64,000 nt of DNA, from the NCBI GenBank assembly GCA_025517485.1, contig JAOPKB010000022.1, positions 1 to 64,000 on the forward strand, read 5' to 3'. The notes under the pieces are model-generated. The model saw only the letters and a list, made by a program, of their open reading frames with translations, made no database searches and had not been told where the DNA came from. Source of the stretch: Natronoglomus mannanivorans. GTDB lineage: Archaea; Halobacteriota; Halobacteria; Halobacteriales; Natrialbaceae. This document shows, piece by piece, positions 51,198 to 59,429 of this stretch. Both the position numbers and the translations under genes were made by a program. Each line of letters begins with the position of its first letter. Position 1 is the stretch's first letter.

Positions 51198-51806
51198 ATG
51201 GAAAAGGTCGAACGTCCCGGTTCGCCCGCCTCGAACGACACGGACGGTTCCGGCCCCCTCGAGCCGCGGGCTGGCGTAGTTGGGTACTGGGATCGGCTGG
51301 TCGGGCCGACGGCGACGCCCGCCGAACAGGGGCTGACGATCGCTACGGCATCCCTCTGGACTGTCGCCGTCTGCGGGTACGCGGTGGACGCCGAGCTGGG
51401 CTGGTCCGCGCTCCAGTTCGCCGTCGTCGCCGTGATCACCTTCGACGTGGCCGGCGGCGTCACCGCAAACGCCACGGCGAGCGGCCGACGATGGTGGCAT
51501 CGAGACGGGAGAACCGACGTGGACCACTTCACGTTCGTCGCCGCACACGTTCACCCGTTCGTCCTCGCCGCACTGTTCGCGGACGTGACTTGGACCGCGG
51601 CCGCGATCGTCTACACCGTCCTGTTGCTCGCGTCGACTGCCATCCTGAGCGTCGGGCCGTCCCTCCGTCGAGCGACCGCCCTCGCACTGTTCTCCGGATG
51701 GGTGTTGTTCGCCGCATACCAGACGATCCTCCCCGTCGGTCTCGAGTGGTTCGGCACGCTCTTGGCCCTGAAATTGCTCGTCAGTCACCTCGTCGGAGGC
51801 GAGTGA
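51198..51806 (+). CDS. conserved membrane protein of unknown function
   Basis: A 202-residue protein starting at ATG 51198 with about five hydrophobic helices. A polar N-terminus (MEKVERPGSPASNDT) precedes LTIATASLWTVAVCGYAVDA, then LQFAVVAVITFDVAGGVTAN, a His-containing FTFVAAHVHPFVLAALFADV, and two further helices. No family signature is known to me. The next gene starts one base after its stop, so the two are an operon. The His pair in HVHPF might bind metal or haem, but nothing confirms that. Confidence 0.65.
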   Translation: MEKVERPGSPASNDTDGSGPLEPRAGVVGYWDRLVGPTATPAEQGLTIATASLWTVAVCGYAVDAELGWSALQFAVVAVITFDVAGGVTANATASGRRWWHRDGRTDVDHFTFVAAHVHPFVLAALFADVTWTAAAIVYTVLLLASTAILSVGPSLRRATALALFSGWVLFAAYQTILPVGLEWFGTLLALKLLVSHLVGGE

Positions 51807-51807
51807 G

Positions 51808-52275
51808 ATGTGGCCGATCGATCGCGTCCGTTCGGTCGCCCGCCGGATCGAGCGCCGGGTCGTGAATCCGATCCTCCTGTGGATACTGCACTCGCCGGCT
51901 CACTGGCTGCTGAGCGGGTGGGTGACCGTCCTCACGTACGAGGGCCGACGCAGCGGACGATCGTTCGCGACGCCGCTTCTCTACCGACGAGCGGGCGATC
52001 GCGTGGTGCTCCTCACGCCTGCCGACGGGACGAACTGGTGGAAGAACTTCCGCGGAGGACACCCGCTTCGTGTCCTCGTTCGCGGGTGGCAGCGGACGGG
52101 CACGGGAACGGTCGAGACCGACGAGGACGTGGTACTTGAGACGGTGCGCTGGGTGGCCTCGCCGATGCGACGCGTGACGGACCCGCTCCCGGGACGACCG
52201 ATTCCGAGCGAGAAACGGCTACGTGCGATGGCGGACGAATTCGTCGTCGTGATCGTCTCGTTCGACGACGAGTGA
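51808..52275 (+). CDS. F420-dependent nitroreductase/quinone reductase-like protein (split-barrel fold)
   Basis: A 155-residue protein related to the deazaflavin (F420)-dependent nitroreductase family, also known as DUF385. The opening helix IERRVVNPILLWILHSPAHW is followed by VLTYEGRRSGRSFATPLLYR and VLLTPADGTNWWKNFRGGHP, the characteristic 'L.t.GrksG......l.....g......A..gg....p.W..N' arrangement. The Ser/Gly and Trp-Trp-Lys-Asn segments line the F420 pocket in relatives. It may reduce quinones or other electrophiles. It is coupled to the membrane protein upstream. F420 use is a family-level inference; a few relatives bind flavin or haem. Confidence 0.72.
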   Translation: MWPIDRVRSVARRIERRVVNPILLWILHSPAHWLLSGWVTVLTYEGRRSGRSFATPLLYRRAGDRVVLLTPADGTNWWKNFRGGHPLRVLVRGWQRTGTGTVETDEDVVLETVRWVASPMRRVTDPLPGRPIPSEKRLRAMADEFVVVIVSFDDE

Positions 52276-52365
52276 TCGGACCGTCAGGGAGGGGAACGTC
52301 GAAGTTCTCCCACGACCGTCGTCGGAGGCTGGCGACGTGGCCTCGAGTTATCCCGCCGTCTCCTT

Positions 52366-53241
52366 TCAAAACGGCTGGTAGAACGGCAGCGGCGGATGGG
52401 GAAGGTGAACGCCGTACAGCATCAACCCGTGTTGCAGCGGGATGTAGCCAAGCAGGACGAACCCGACGCCGAGCCCTCTGTGGAGTCGGACGCGAGTCTG
52501 CGTGCTGAGCGAACCGAGCAGCGTCCCGTAGACGAACAGCGCGGGAATCGTCCCGAGTCCGAGCAGGCCCAGCGAGAGCGCTCCACGCAGAGGGTTCCCG
52601 AGCGCGAACGCGTAGAGGTACGCCGGGTAGATGATCGGACACGGGAACAGCCCGTGGATCGCCCCCAGCCCGACGATCCCCGGCGAGGTCGCCAGACGAT
52701 CGATCCGGCTCGAGACGAGCCGGGAGAGCCACGTGAACAGCGGCCCGACGACGGGGACGCCGTGTGGGTGTGGAACGCCGGCCCGGCCGCGAACGTAGTA
52801 CAGCCCGCTCGAGACGATCGCGATTCCGACGAGGATGCCGATCGCCCCTCTGACGCCGTTTCCGGCGGTCGAGACGGTGTCGACGGAGGTGAACGCGAGG
52901 GCGCCGAGCAGTCCGAAGAGGCCACCGACGGCGGCGTAACTCGCCGCGCGGCCGAGGTTGAACAGGCCGTGTTGGCGGACCTCGTATAGGGTCAACGCGT
53001 CGGCGTGACCGGTATCGCCCTGCCGGGAGAACCGATCGGCGTAGGCCGTCACGAGCGGTCCACACATCCCGAGGCAGTGAGCGCCCGCGAAGAGTCCGAC
53101 GAGGACGAAGACGAGCAAGTCGACGTGCTCGGTTGCGGTCCCTGCATGCGTGTGGCTACTCGCGGCCAGCGTGAGTGGGTCCGGCGATGTGACTCTCGAA
53201 ATTGCGAGTGCGTCTCCTGCGTAGGTGACTGTGTTCGCCAT
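52366..53241 (-). CDS. TauE/SafE-DsbD-like membrane protein associated with copper/oxidase assembly
   Basis: A 291-residue polytopic protein starting at ATG 53241. Six or so helices are visible, with the family motif FAGAHCLGMCGPLVTAYADR (Cys-x3-Cys) near residue 57-62 and a second half containing GAIHGLFPCPIIYPAYLYAF with a single Cys-Pro. This double-motif layout belongs to the sulfite-exporter/urease-accessory-H/DsbD_2 group that often accompanies haem-copper oxidase and copper-pump genes (CcoS/CcoH-like neighbourhoods). It probably moves reducing equivalents or copper across the membrane. It is the last gene of the oxidoreductase cluster, 20 bp after the gene at 53262. Confidence 0.72.
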   Translation of the reverse strand: MANTVTYAGDALAISRVTSPDPLTLAASSHTHAGTATEHVDLLVFVLVGLFAGAHCLGMCGPLVTAYADRFSRQGDTGHADALTLYEVRQHGLFNLGRAASYAAVGGLFGLLGALAFTSVDTVSTAGNGVRGAIGILVGIAIVSSGLYYVRGRAGVPHPHGVPVVGPLFTWLSRLVSSRIDRLATSPGIVGLGAIHGLFPCPIIYPAYLYAFALGNPLRGALSLGLLGLGTIPALFVYGTLLGSLSTQTRVRLHRGLGVGFVLLGYIPLQHGLMLYGVHLPHPPLPFYQPF

Positions 53242-53261
53242 GTCTCTCGTTGGTCGACGCC

Positions 53262-53987
53262 TCACCCCTCCCGGATCGCGTCGAGGTTTCGCGTGAACTG
53301 GCGTAACTTGTCGCCCTCCGCGTCACGTAACTCCACGGTGAACTGCTTCTGTCCGACGACTTCCTCGAGATCCTCTGTATGGAGTTCGAACTCGAACGGC
53401 GGCTCGTCGACGGTCTGCAGTTCCGTCCCGGCGCTCGAGACGACGACGTGATCGACGCCGTCGGCCGACGAGATCTGACACCGGACGAGGTCGTCGGCGG
53501 TCGACTTCGTACACTCGAGGGTGGCGTCGACGTCGGGACCGGAGTCGCTTCCGAAGTCGGGCTGGAACTCGAGGGTCATCGGCGCGATCGGGAACGTCCC
53601 GAGGAGGATCACGATGGTGAAAAACACCGTGAGGTTGAGCTTCGAGGCGTGACGCGAGAGGCCACGTGTGACCGGGTGCTCGGCGGTCCGACGAAGTCGG
53701 ATTACGAGAGGGACGATGACGAAGTGGGTCAGCGGCCCCCAGAGGATCAGCGCGAAGCCGTAGGCGGCCACGTACCAGAGGATCGTCCAGTCGGGCCGGT
53801 ACGAGAGCAACAGACTCGAAGCCGACCAGCAGAACAGGCCGAGGACGAGCAGCCCGCTGCTCTTGAGGAACCGCCAGATAGGCGTGTTCGCGTAGTAGAC
53901 GCTGAGCGTGTCGCGCCAGGCCTGTCTGCAGACGCGTCTCGGGTAGGCGAGTGGCGATTCGCGGGCCGGTTCTGGGTTGGGAGTCAT
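53262..53987 (-). CDS. membrane-anchored protein with external domain, oxidoreductase-operon accessory
   Basis: A 241-residue protein. Three hydrophobic helices (FLKSSGLLVLGLFCWSASSL, WYVAAYGFALILWGPLTHFV, LNLTVFFTIVILLGTFPIAP) precede an acidic domain outside the membrane. That domain has DVDATLECTKSTADDLVRCQ (two Cys) and repeated strands to FTVELRDAEGDKLRQF. I do not recognise a family; in layout it resembles FixH/CcoG-like accessory proteins. The position between the subunit I gene (71 bp upstream) and the TauE/DsbD-like gene indicates a role in assembling or tuning the enzyme. Confidence 0.65.
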   Translation of the reverse strand: MTPNPEPARESPLAYPRRVCRQAWRDTLSVYYANTPIWRFLKSSGLLVLGLFCWSASSLLLSYRPDWTILWYVAAYGFALILWGPLTHFVIVPLVIRLRRTAEHPVTRGLSRHASKLNLTVFFTIVILLGTFPIAPMTLEFQPDFGSDSGPDVDATLECTKSTADDLVRCQISSADGVDHVVVSSAGTELQTVDEPPFEFELHTEDLEEVVGQKQFTVELRDAEGDKLRQFTRNLDAIREG

Positions 53988-54058
53988 GTCGTGGGTTCCG
54001 AATTGGATCGGGAGGGTCGCCGGACGGGTCCGGGAGTCGGTTCAATCGTAGGCTATGC

Positions 54059-55861
54059 TCACGCACCGATCGACCAGAGTTGCGTGATCAGGTACCAGTT
54101 CAGCACGTACGTGATGACGAACGCGGCGAGGAAGAGCAGACAGAGCACGAACGTGCCGCGCATCTCGTAGGCGTGGACCGGGTCGTTCGGGTCGTCTGCC
54201 AGCTCGAGGTCGTCTCGCGGTGCCATCGTCTGGCTCGCCACGGCGCTTCCGCCGTCCGAAACGAGGTCGCCGTTCCCTGCGGGATCGATCCGCTTGCCGA
54301 AGAGCAGCGAGCCGACCGCGAGCGCGACGAACAGTGCCCCGCCAGCGATCGCGACGAACGCGAAGAGCCCGAACACGACGAACAGCGGCTCGGCGGCCGA
54401 GAGGCTGAAGTCGGTGCCGGGAATGTTACTGACGACCTCCGGCGTCCGACGTGGAACGCCGTAGAGGATACCGACGTACATCATCATCAACGCGGTGACG
54501 CCCATCGCGCCGCCGTAGAGGAACGGCTGGAGCGACGCGAGCCTGTTGGAGACGAATTCGCGCAGGAACATGGTCCGGATCACGAAGTAGACCACTGCCA
54601 TGAACGTGATCGTCGTCCCGAGGACGACGGTGCTGTGGAAGTGGCCGACGGTCGCGAACGTGTTGTGCCAGGCCATGTTGAGCTGGAGTTGGCCCATGAG
54701 CACGCCAGTGATCCCGCCGAGGAATCCGAAGAGGATGATCGCGATGACGGGTGCGGCGAACATCGGGTTCTTCCACGGCGCGGAGGTGAGCCAGCCGAAC
54801 AGGCCGCCACCCTTGCCACGCTTGCGTCGACCGGCTTCGATACCCGCCGGAATGGCGAACGCGTGGATGAGGCTCGCGAAGGTCGCCCCGTAGAACGCGT
54901 AGGAAGTGTTCCAGAGGCGCCACCCGGTCGAGATACCGGGATCGACCAGCAGGTGGTGTGCCGCGCCCATGTTGATGAACAGCAGGTAGAGGATGAACGC
55001 CGTCCTCGAGACCTTCTCGCTGACTACTTCGGCACCCCCGACGACGTGGGTCAGGAAGTACCAGACGACGATCATCGCGACGAGGTTGATCTGCTGGGTG
55101 CCGTGCCCGACGATCCAGAACCACATCCGGTACCAGCCGGCGTCGAGCGACGTGACGATCTCGAGACGCCAGAGGAGTCCGCTGCTGAAAGCGACGACGC
55201 CGCCGAGGAGCGCCTCGACTGCGATGATGCCCGTGATGAACGCGCCGAACGTCACGAGCGGCAGCGTCCCACCGGGATTCGCACGCTTTTCCTGCCAGAT
55301 CGAGACGAAGAACGGAAGTGCGGCGACGACGACGCCGAGGACGAACACGAGCGCCCCCGCGTAGAACACCGGCGAGGACGGCAACGGCACGTACGCGGTC
55401 AGCAACGGCGCCTGATCGGGCGCACTGGTCGTCCAGATCGCGTAGTAGATCGTCAGCGCACCGACGAGCATGACGGCGTAGCCGACTTTCGCCAGCACGG
55501 TCAGCGGGAGCTTCCTCCCGAGGACCATCGGCCCTCCAACGTAGAGGATCGCGACCTCCATGAAGACGATCCAGAACAGCAGCATGCTCCACGCGTGCAT
55601 GCTGAGGTGGATATAGTAGTCACTCGAGGAGAGCAGTCCGATGGCCTCCCAGCGGGTTCCGACGACCGTGATCGCGAAGAACCCGCCGACGACCATGAAG
55701 AGGACCGCCGTAAGGCCGAACAGTTTGACGTGATTCTCGACCGATTTGTGGATCTCGAGACCGGTCACCGAGCACGTCCGATACCCTTCGGAGTCGTACT
55801 CGTTGTCGAACAGTCCGAGGACGTCGAGTCTGTGTCTGTGTTGTGTCTCTGCCATCGTCAC
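54059..55861 (-). CDS. haem-copper oxidoreductase subunit I, eNOR-like (glutamine replaces the active-site tyrosine)
   Basis: A 600-residue protein with about 14 helices. Haem and metal ligands are readable: low-spin His region HLSMHAWSM (85/89), the metal-site His253 in WIVGHGTQQINL, the His302-His303 pair in MGAAHHLLVDPG, and His407/His409 in TVGHFHSTVVLG. In A- and B-type O2 reductases the residue four after the first metal His is the cross-linked Tyr (HPEVY, HPIVY); here it is Gln257 in HGTQQ. This loss, with an intact CuA in subunit II, is the pattern described for non-canonical NO reductases such as eNOR. An annotation as ba3-type oxidase is the alternative. It overlaps subunit II by 4 bp, and NirK lies 5 kb away. 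Confidence 0.85.
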   Translation of the reverse strand: MTMAETQHRHRLDVLGLFDNEYDSEGYRTCSVTGLEIHKSVENHVKLFGLTAVLFMVVGGFFAITVVGTRWEAIGLLSSSDYYIHLSMHAWSMLLFWIVFMEVAILYVGGPMVLGRKLPLTVLAKVGYAVMLVGALTIYYAIWTTSAPDQAPLLTAYVPLPSSPVFYAGALVFVLGVVVAALPFFVSIWQEKRANPGGTLPLVTFGAFITGIIAVEALLGGVVAFSSGLLWRLEIVTSLDAGWYRMWFWIVGHGTQQINLVAMIVVWYFLTHVVGGAEVVSEKVSRTAFILYLLFINMGAAHHLLVDPGISTGWRLWNTSYAFYGATFASLIHAFAIPAGIEAGRRKRGKGGGLFGWLTSAPWKNPMFAAPVIAIILFGFLGGITGVLMGQLQLNMAWHNTFATVGHFHSTVVLGTTITFMAVVYFVIRTMFLREFVSNRLASLQPFLYGGAMGVTALMMMYVGILYGVPRRTPEVVSNIPGTDFSLSAAEPLFVVFGLFAFVAIAGGALFVALAVGSLLFGKRIDPAGNGDLVSDGGSAVASQTMAPRDDLELADDPNDPVHAYEMRGTFVLCLLFLAAFVITYVLNWYLITQLWSIGA

Positions 55862-56400
55862 CCCTCCTGGACTATTATTCGGCCGTGCATCGCTTCGTGG
55901 CCGTCCCCACAGAACTCGTTACAGAGCACACGGTAGGTTCCGGGCTCGTCGAACTCCATCGGGACGATCCACTCGTAGCCGGGCAGGACCTGCAGGTTGA
56001 TCTGCTTGCTGAGCGTGTGTTCCGGTCGAACCGAGAACCCGTGCTGGACGTCGTAGGCTGCCAGGTGGAAGTCGTACTCCTGGCCCGTCTCGAGGACGAC
56101 CGGGAGGCCGTCCCAGTAGAACTGGCCGGCACCGATGTAGACGTCGTCACCGGGGGGAACGAGCCCCTCCTCGGTGTCGGTGCCCTCGTCGACGTAGGCC
56201 TGGAGTTTGTCGCGGTAGTCTTCCGCCTCGACTCTGTACGTCTCTCCGATCGGGTTCTGGTCGCCGATCCGGGTGAACGCGCTCATCCAGCCGAACAGGA
56301 TCACGGACCAGCCGACGCCGATGCCGAGCCAGATCGATTCACGTCTGTTGATAGGTTGGTCCCACCAGTTTCCTTCGGGTGGTTTGATCGGTGACGTCAT
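55858..56400 (-). CDS. haem-copper oxidoreductase subunit II with CuA site
   Basis: A 180-residue protein starting at ATG 56400. One membrane helix (SIWLGIGVGWSVILFGWMSA) anchors an external cupredoxin domain. The CuA ligands are complete: His in AYDVQHGFSVRPEH, Cys160 and Cys164 with the bridging Glu in VLCNEFCGDGHEAM, His168 and Met171. The domain receives electrons from a soluble copper protein or cytochrome, so the halocyanin-like protein at 59430 is a candidate donor. The subunit is shorter than bacterial CoxB. It follows the 49-residue gene at 56403 and overlaps subunit I by 4 bp. Confidence 0.9.
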   Translation of the reverse strand: MTSPIKPPEGNWWDQPINRRESIWLGIGVGWSVILFGWMSAFTRIGDQNPIGETYRVEAEDYRDKLQAYVDEGTDTEEGLVPPGDDVYIGAGQFYWDGLPVVLETGQEYDFHLAAYDVQHGFSVRPEHTLSKQINLQVLPGYEWIVPMEFDEPGTYRVLCNEFCGDGHEAMHGRIIVQEG

Positions 56401-56402
56401 AG

Positions 56403-56552
56403 TTATCCCATCGGTACCGTGTAAATGTCTATCAGGCCCCACACGACGTACGATAGTGTAAAGAACACTAACGCGACGATCGCGAGCAGCCAGATTCGGT
56501 TGTATAACCGTTGCATGAACGGCATCTGTTCGTCCGGTTGTGCGGTGGTCAT
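56403..56552 (-). CDS. small single-helix subunit of the haem-copper oxidoreductase
   Basis: A 49-residue protein starting at ATG 56552. A short polar N-terminus (MTTAQPDEQMPFMQRLYNR) precedes a single helix IWLLAIVALVFFTLSYVVWG and ends GLIDIYTVPMG. Its stop is 2 bases before the subunit II start, so it is the first gene of the operon. Tiny one-helix subunits are common in ba3 and eNOR-like complexes. A frame 46 codons longer exists but would bury the box region, and its upstream part lacks coding character. Confidence 0.75.
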   Translation of the reverse strand: MTTAQPDEQMPFMQRLYNRIWLLAIVALVFFTLSYVVWGLIDIYTVPMG

Positions 56553-56650
56553 GGCTCGTACAGGCCGAAATCTGGACGAAACCTCGGTATCAATTCTCCC
56601 GCACAGGTTCGTGTCGGTTCTCACAATCTGGAAATCGGTCCGAAAACTGG

Positions 56651-56662
56651 CGAACACGTTCG
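56651..56662. promoter_or_regulatory. CGAA-N4-TTCG palindrome upstream of the eNOR-like operon
   Basis: CGAACACGTTCG lies 99-110 bases before the ATG at 56552. It would place the transcription start 50-70 bases ahead of the ATG. The same offset is seen for the sirohaem reductase. Confidence 0.58.
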
Positions 56663-56759
56663 GTGGGGCTGCGGAGCCATCGAATCCCACTGCGTCGGAT
56701 GTCGGTCGAGAAGCCCCTCGAGTGTCGCGAGACCCGCGATTCGGGGAGTGCCGGGACCG

Positions 56760-57419
56760 CTACAGGCCAGCCACGTACAGCTGGCCGAGCCCCGCCAGCA
56801 CGAGGACAACGCCCGCGATCCGGACGAAGAGATCGACGGAGCCGGCGAACCGGTTCGCGCCCAGATTGTACCCGACGGCGACCGCGACGGTGACCGTGAC
56901 CATGAGGGCGGCGAACCCGCCAGCGTACGAACCCAGTACCAGCGTCGTCTCGACCGGTGACATCGTCAGTGACCGGAAGACCAGCGCCAGAAACAACGGC
57001 AGCACGCACGCCGTCGCCGCCAGACTGTAGGCCGCCCCGAAGAGTCCGAATCCCAGTACCGAGGCCCGTCGCTCGGGGAGCATCACGTGGACCGCACCGG
57101 ACCCGCCGTAGACCACCCAGCAGCCGACGGCGATCAATCCGAGGCCGACGCCGTACTCGAGGAAGGGAAGCGCCCGCTCGAGGGTCGCGCCAGCGACGAT
57201 GGCAACGGCCGAGAGCGCGGCGAACGCGATCAGCGCGCCGACGGCTGCTGCACCGCCGCGAGCGACCGCGCCGCCGAGTGGCGGTTTCTCCTGACCGGTC
57301 GCGGCGACGTAGTAGCCGACGTATCCCGGCAACAGCGCGTACGAACACGGGGCGAAGAACGTCGCCACTCCCATCGCCAACGCGAACAGCATCGTTCCGA
57401 GGAGTTCGCCGCCGATCAT
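56760..57419 (-). CDS. CcdA-like thiol-disulfide membrane transporter
   Basis: A 219-residue protein with six helices. Each half carries one Cys: VATFFAPCSYALLPGYVGYY near residue 25, and LAATACVLPLFLALVF near 130. The 'faPC.y.llPgyv.yy' segment is the CcdA/DsbD transmembrane signature. It would carry electrons from cytoplasmic thioredoxin to an external acceptor, here most likely the TlpA-like protein encoded 115 bp upstream. Together they keep CuA cysteines reduced during oxidoreductase assembly. Haloarchaea often lack classical c-type cytochrome maturation, so copper-site maturation is the better guess. Confidence 0.8.
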   Translation of the reverse strand: MIGGELLGTMLFALAMGVATFFAPCSYALLPGYVGYYVAATGQEKPPLGGAVARGGAAAVGALIAFAALSAVAIVAGATLERALPFLEYGVGLGLIAVGCWVVYGGSGAVHVMLPERRASVLGFGLFGAAYSLAATACVLPLFLALVFRSLTMSPVETTLVLGSYAGGFAALMVTVTVAVAVGYNLGANRFAGSVDLFVRIAGVVLVLAGLGQLYVAGL

Positions 57420-57534
57420 GTCCTATCAGTTTTGATTCCGTGTTCGCCCGTCCTTCGACCGCTCCTCGAGGTCGTCCACACCCCTCTACTCGTCGCAATC
57501 AGGAGAGAGAAAGAGAGGAGGCCGGTCACACCGA

Positions 57535-58104
57535 TCACTCGCCGAGCGCGGCGAAGATCGGCTCCCGCAGTTCTTCGACGGACTTGTACCCCGTCTCGGA
57601 CCAGGTGACGACGTTCGCCTCGTCGAGCACGACGGTGTAGGGGACGGCCGTCGCGTCGAGTGCACCCGTCAACTCGAGGTCCGCGTCGGAGGCGACCGTC
57701 CACCGACCGTCGTGGGCCTCCCACCACGAGGCGACGTCCGCTCGCGTCGTCGTCCGGCCGAGGGGTTCGTTGGTCACGGAGAGAAACTGGACGTCGCCGC
57801 CTTGACTCACACCCTCGTACCCGCGCTCACCGAGGTCGTCGTACACCGCACCCATCGGTTCCATCAACCGCTCGCAGACGCCACACCAGGTGGCAAATAA
57901 CTCGAGAACCGTTACCGATCCGCGCTCCGGAACGACGACCGTCCCGGCCTCGCTGCCGGGCGCCTCGAGGGACTCGAGTTCGAATTCGGCGAGAGCCGCC
58001 CCGTCCTCGAGCGGGTTCCAGCCGCCGACCGTCACCGCGGCGCCGACACCGGCGACGCCGAGGGCGGCCGTGCCGGCGAGAAGTTCTCGACGGTGCACTC
58101 CCAT
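57535..58104 (-). CDS. TlpA-like exported thioredoxin-fold protein
   Basis: A 189-residue exported thioredoxin. The N-terminus has a Tat-type motif (HRRELLAGTAALGVAGVGAA) without a clear lipobox Cys. The redox site is LFATWCGVCERLMEPMG (CGVC, near residue 72-75), and the cis-Pro is in DATAVPYTVVLDEAN near 155. The VVPERGSVTVLELFATW lead-in is typical of TlpA/ResA proteins. It would reduce disulfides on external metal sites using electrons from the CcdA-like protein downstream. The start lies 2 bases after the stop of the Sco gene, so they are one operon. Confidence 0.83.
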   Translation of the reverse strand: MGVHRRELLAGTAALGVAGVGAAVTVGGWNPLEDGAALAEFELESLEAPGSEAGTVVVPERGSVTVLELFATWCGVCERLMEPMGAVYDDLGERGYEGVSQGGDVQFLSVTNEPLGRTTTRADVASWWEAHDGRWTVASDADLELTGALDATAVPYTVVLDEANVVTWSETGYKSVEELREPIFAALGE

Positions 58105-58105
58105 C

Positions 58106-58930
58106 TCAGTCGCCCCCGTCCCAGCCCTCGACGACGGTCCGGACGTCGTCGACGAGGTCTCGCGACGACGGGAGCCGAGCGCCGGTGTAGGTTCGTTCGA
58201 CGTAGCCGTCGGCGTTGGCCAGCACGATCATCGAGGCGTGTTCGAAGGCCATCTCCATGCTGTCGCCGTTCTCGCCATCGTCGTGTTCGTCAGCGTGATC
58301 GCCCGCACCATTACCGTCACCGTCACCGTGTCCGTGTCCGCCCCCCTCACCCTCGTAATCCTCGTTCCGCGCGAAGTAACAGCCGAACTGCTCTTCGACG
58401 ACGGCTCGAGCGTCCGCCTCGCTCTCGGGGCGAAGGAAGTGCCAGTTGTCGAGCTCGTAGTCGACGCCCAGTCCGTCGCCGTACTCCTCCAGAACCGCAG
58501 GCGTGTCGTGTTCGGGGTCGAAGGTAACGTTACAGAGCGCGATTCGATCCTCGTAGTCCCCGTCGACCGAATCGTCCTGAACGTGTCTGAGCGACGCCGT
58601 CAGCCCCGGACACGCCGCGTGACAGCGGGCGAAGATGAACGTGAACAGTGTGTGGCGTTCGCCCTCGAACTCCGCCGTCGACACCTCGCGCTCGTGGAGC
58701 GTACAGGGGACCGTCGCATCCGGGAGTTCGTCGCCGTAGATCGGATGGGCGAGGTCGCCGCCGTCTCTGGCTTCCCGGAGCATGTCGTACTGGTCGGGCT
58801 GGCCGAGGATCAGATGGTCGTCGCCGTCATCGCGCGGATCGAGGGCGGTACAGCCCGCGGTCAGCGTGACCATCGTCGCAGCGCTCGCCCGGAGGTACGA
58901 TCGTCGATCCAGTCCGCTCGAGGGAGTCAT
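58106..58930 (-). CDS. SCO1/SenC/PrrC copper chaperone
   Basis: A 274-residue exported protein. The Tat/lipobox signal reads DRRSYLRASAATMVTLTAGC (Cys near 27). The copper/redox site is FIFARCHAACPGLTASLRHV (Cys-x3-Cys, about residues 101-105), and the His ligand is expected in MAFEHASMIVLANADGYV near 235, as in Sco proteins. A Gly/His/Asp-rich insert (GGGHGHGDGDGNGAGDHADE) near 205-222 could bind extra metal. Sco delivers copper to CuA of oxidases and relatives. The gene heads the Sco-TlpA-CcdA group directly upstream of the CuA-containing enzyme. Confidence 0.86.
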   Translation of the reverse strand: MTPSSGLDRRSYLRASAATMVTLTAGCTALDPRDDGDDHLILGQPDQYDMLREARDGGDLAHPIYGDELPDATVPCTLHEREVSTAEFEGERHTLFTFIFARCHAACPGLTASLRHVQDDSVDGDYEDRIALCNVTFDPEHDTPAVLEEYGDGLGVDYELDNWHFLRPESEADARAVVEEQFGCYFARNEDYEGEGGGHGHGDGDGNGAGDHADEHDDGENGDSMEMAFEHASMIVLANADGYVERTYTGARLPSSRDLVDDVRTVVEGWDGGD

Positions 58931-59429
58931 GGGTCTCTATCGGAAACGAGGCAGGGAACGGGCTAAAACGGCCTCCTGCTTCCCGTCTCTCGGGAACGGA
59001 ATCGGACATGTCCGGGTCGCGATTCATGGGCGGTCGGGGCGGAGCCCCGCTCCGTATCGCGGGATGACGGGGCGACGACCGTCGCAATCGATCCTCACGA
59101 ACGGTCGTTCACTGTCTCTTTGCAGCGAAATCATGTTCCTCGATCGAGAGTGAAGGTGAAGGTGAGGGAGAGGGTGTGAGAGGACGAAAGACCGACCGAG
59201 TGAAAGAGAGCAGAAACCGACGATCGATCCGTTCCGTTACTCGACTTCGATATCGCCGATCATCGTCGTCCGGTGTGGGTTACAGACGTACTGGGCCATC
59301 TCCTCACTGGCGGTAAACTCGAGGATCTGGTCGTCGTTGGCTCGTCGGTCAGCTCCGTCTCGAGGTTGAGAGTGCGAAACGGAGGTCGGAAGACGAACGG
59401 TGAGAGAGAAAACCAAAGACGGCCTGGCG
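58931..59429. other. 499-bp stretch with a blue-copper-protein remnant and purine-rich repeat
   Basis: No intact gene is visible. A purine-rich run (gagtgaaggtgaaggtgagg and onward, about 59147-59185) is low-complexity. A C-terminal cupredoxin fragment lies at 59237-59333. The region may derive from loss of a second halocyanin gene beside the intact one at 59430. Confidence 0.5.
59237..59333 (-). pseudogene. C-terminal remnant of a halocyanin/plastocyanin-like gene
   Basis: On the minus strand the frame ending in TAA at 59237-59239 reads DQILEFTASEEMAQYVCNPH, then RTTMIGDIEVE. This is the closing strand of a cupredoxin with Cys, His and Met copper ligands (C-x2-H-x3-M). Upstream in frame the sequence loses resemblance within about 10 residues, and no start or signal peptide is present, so only about 32 residues remain. 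It is either a deletion relic or a frameshifted gene whose start is unrecognisable. Confidence 0.5.

Noticed and set aside
54059..55861. Standard ba3-type O2 reductase annotation for subunit I
   Set aside because: The tyrosine expected four residues after the first metal-site His is Gln. I kept O2 reduction only as the alternative.
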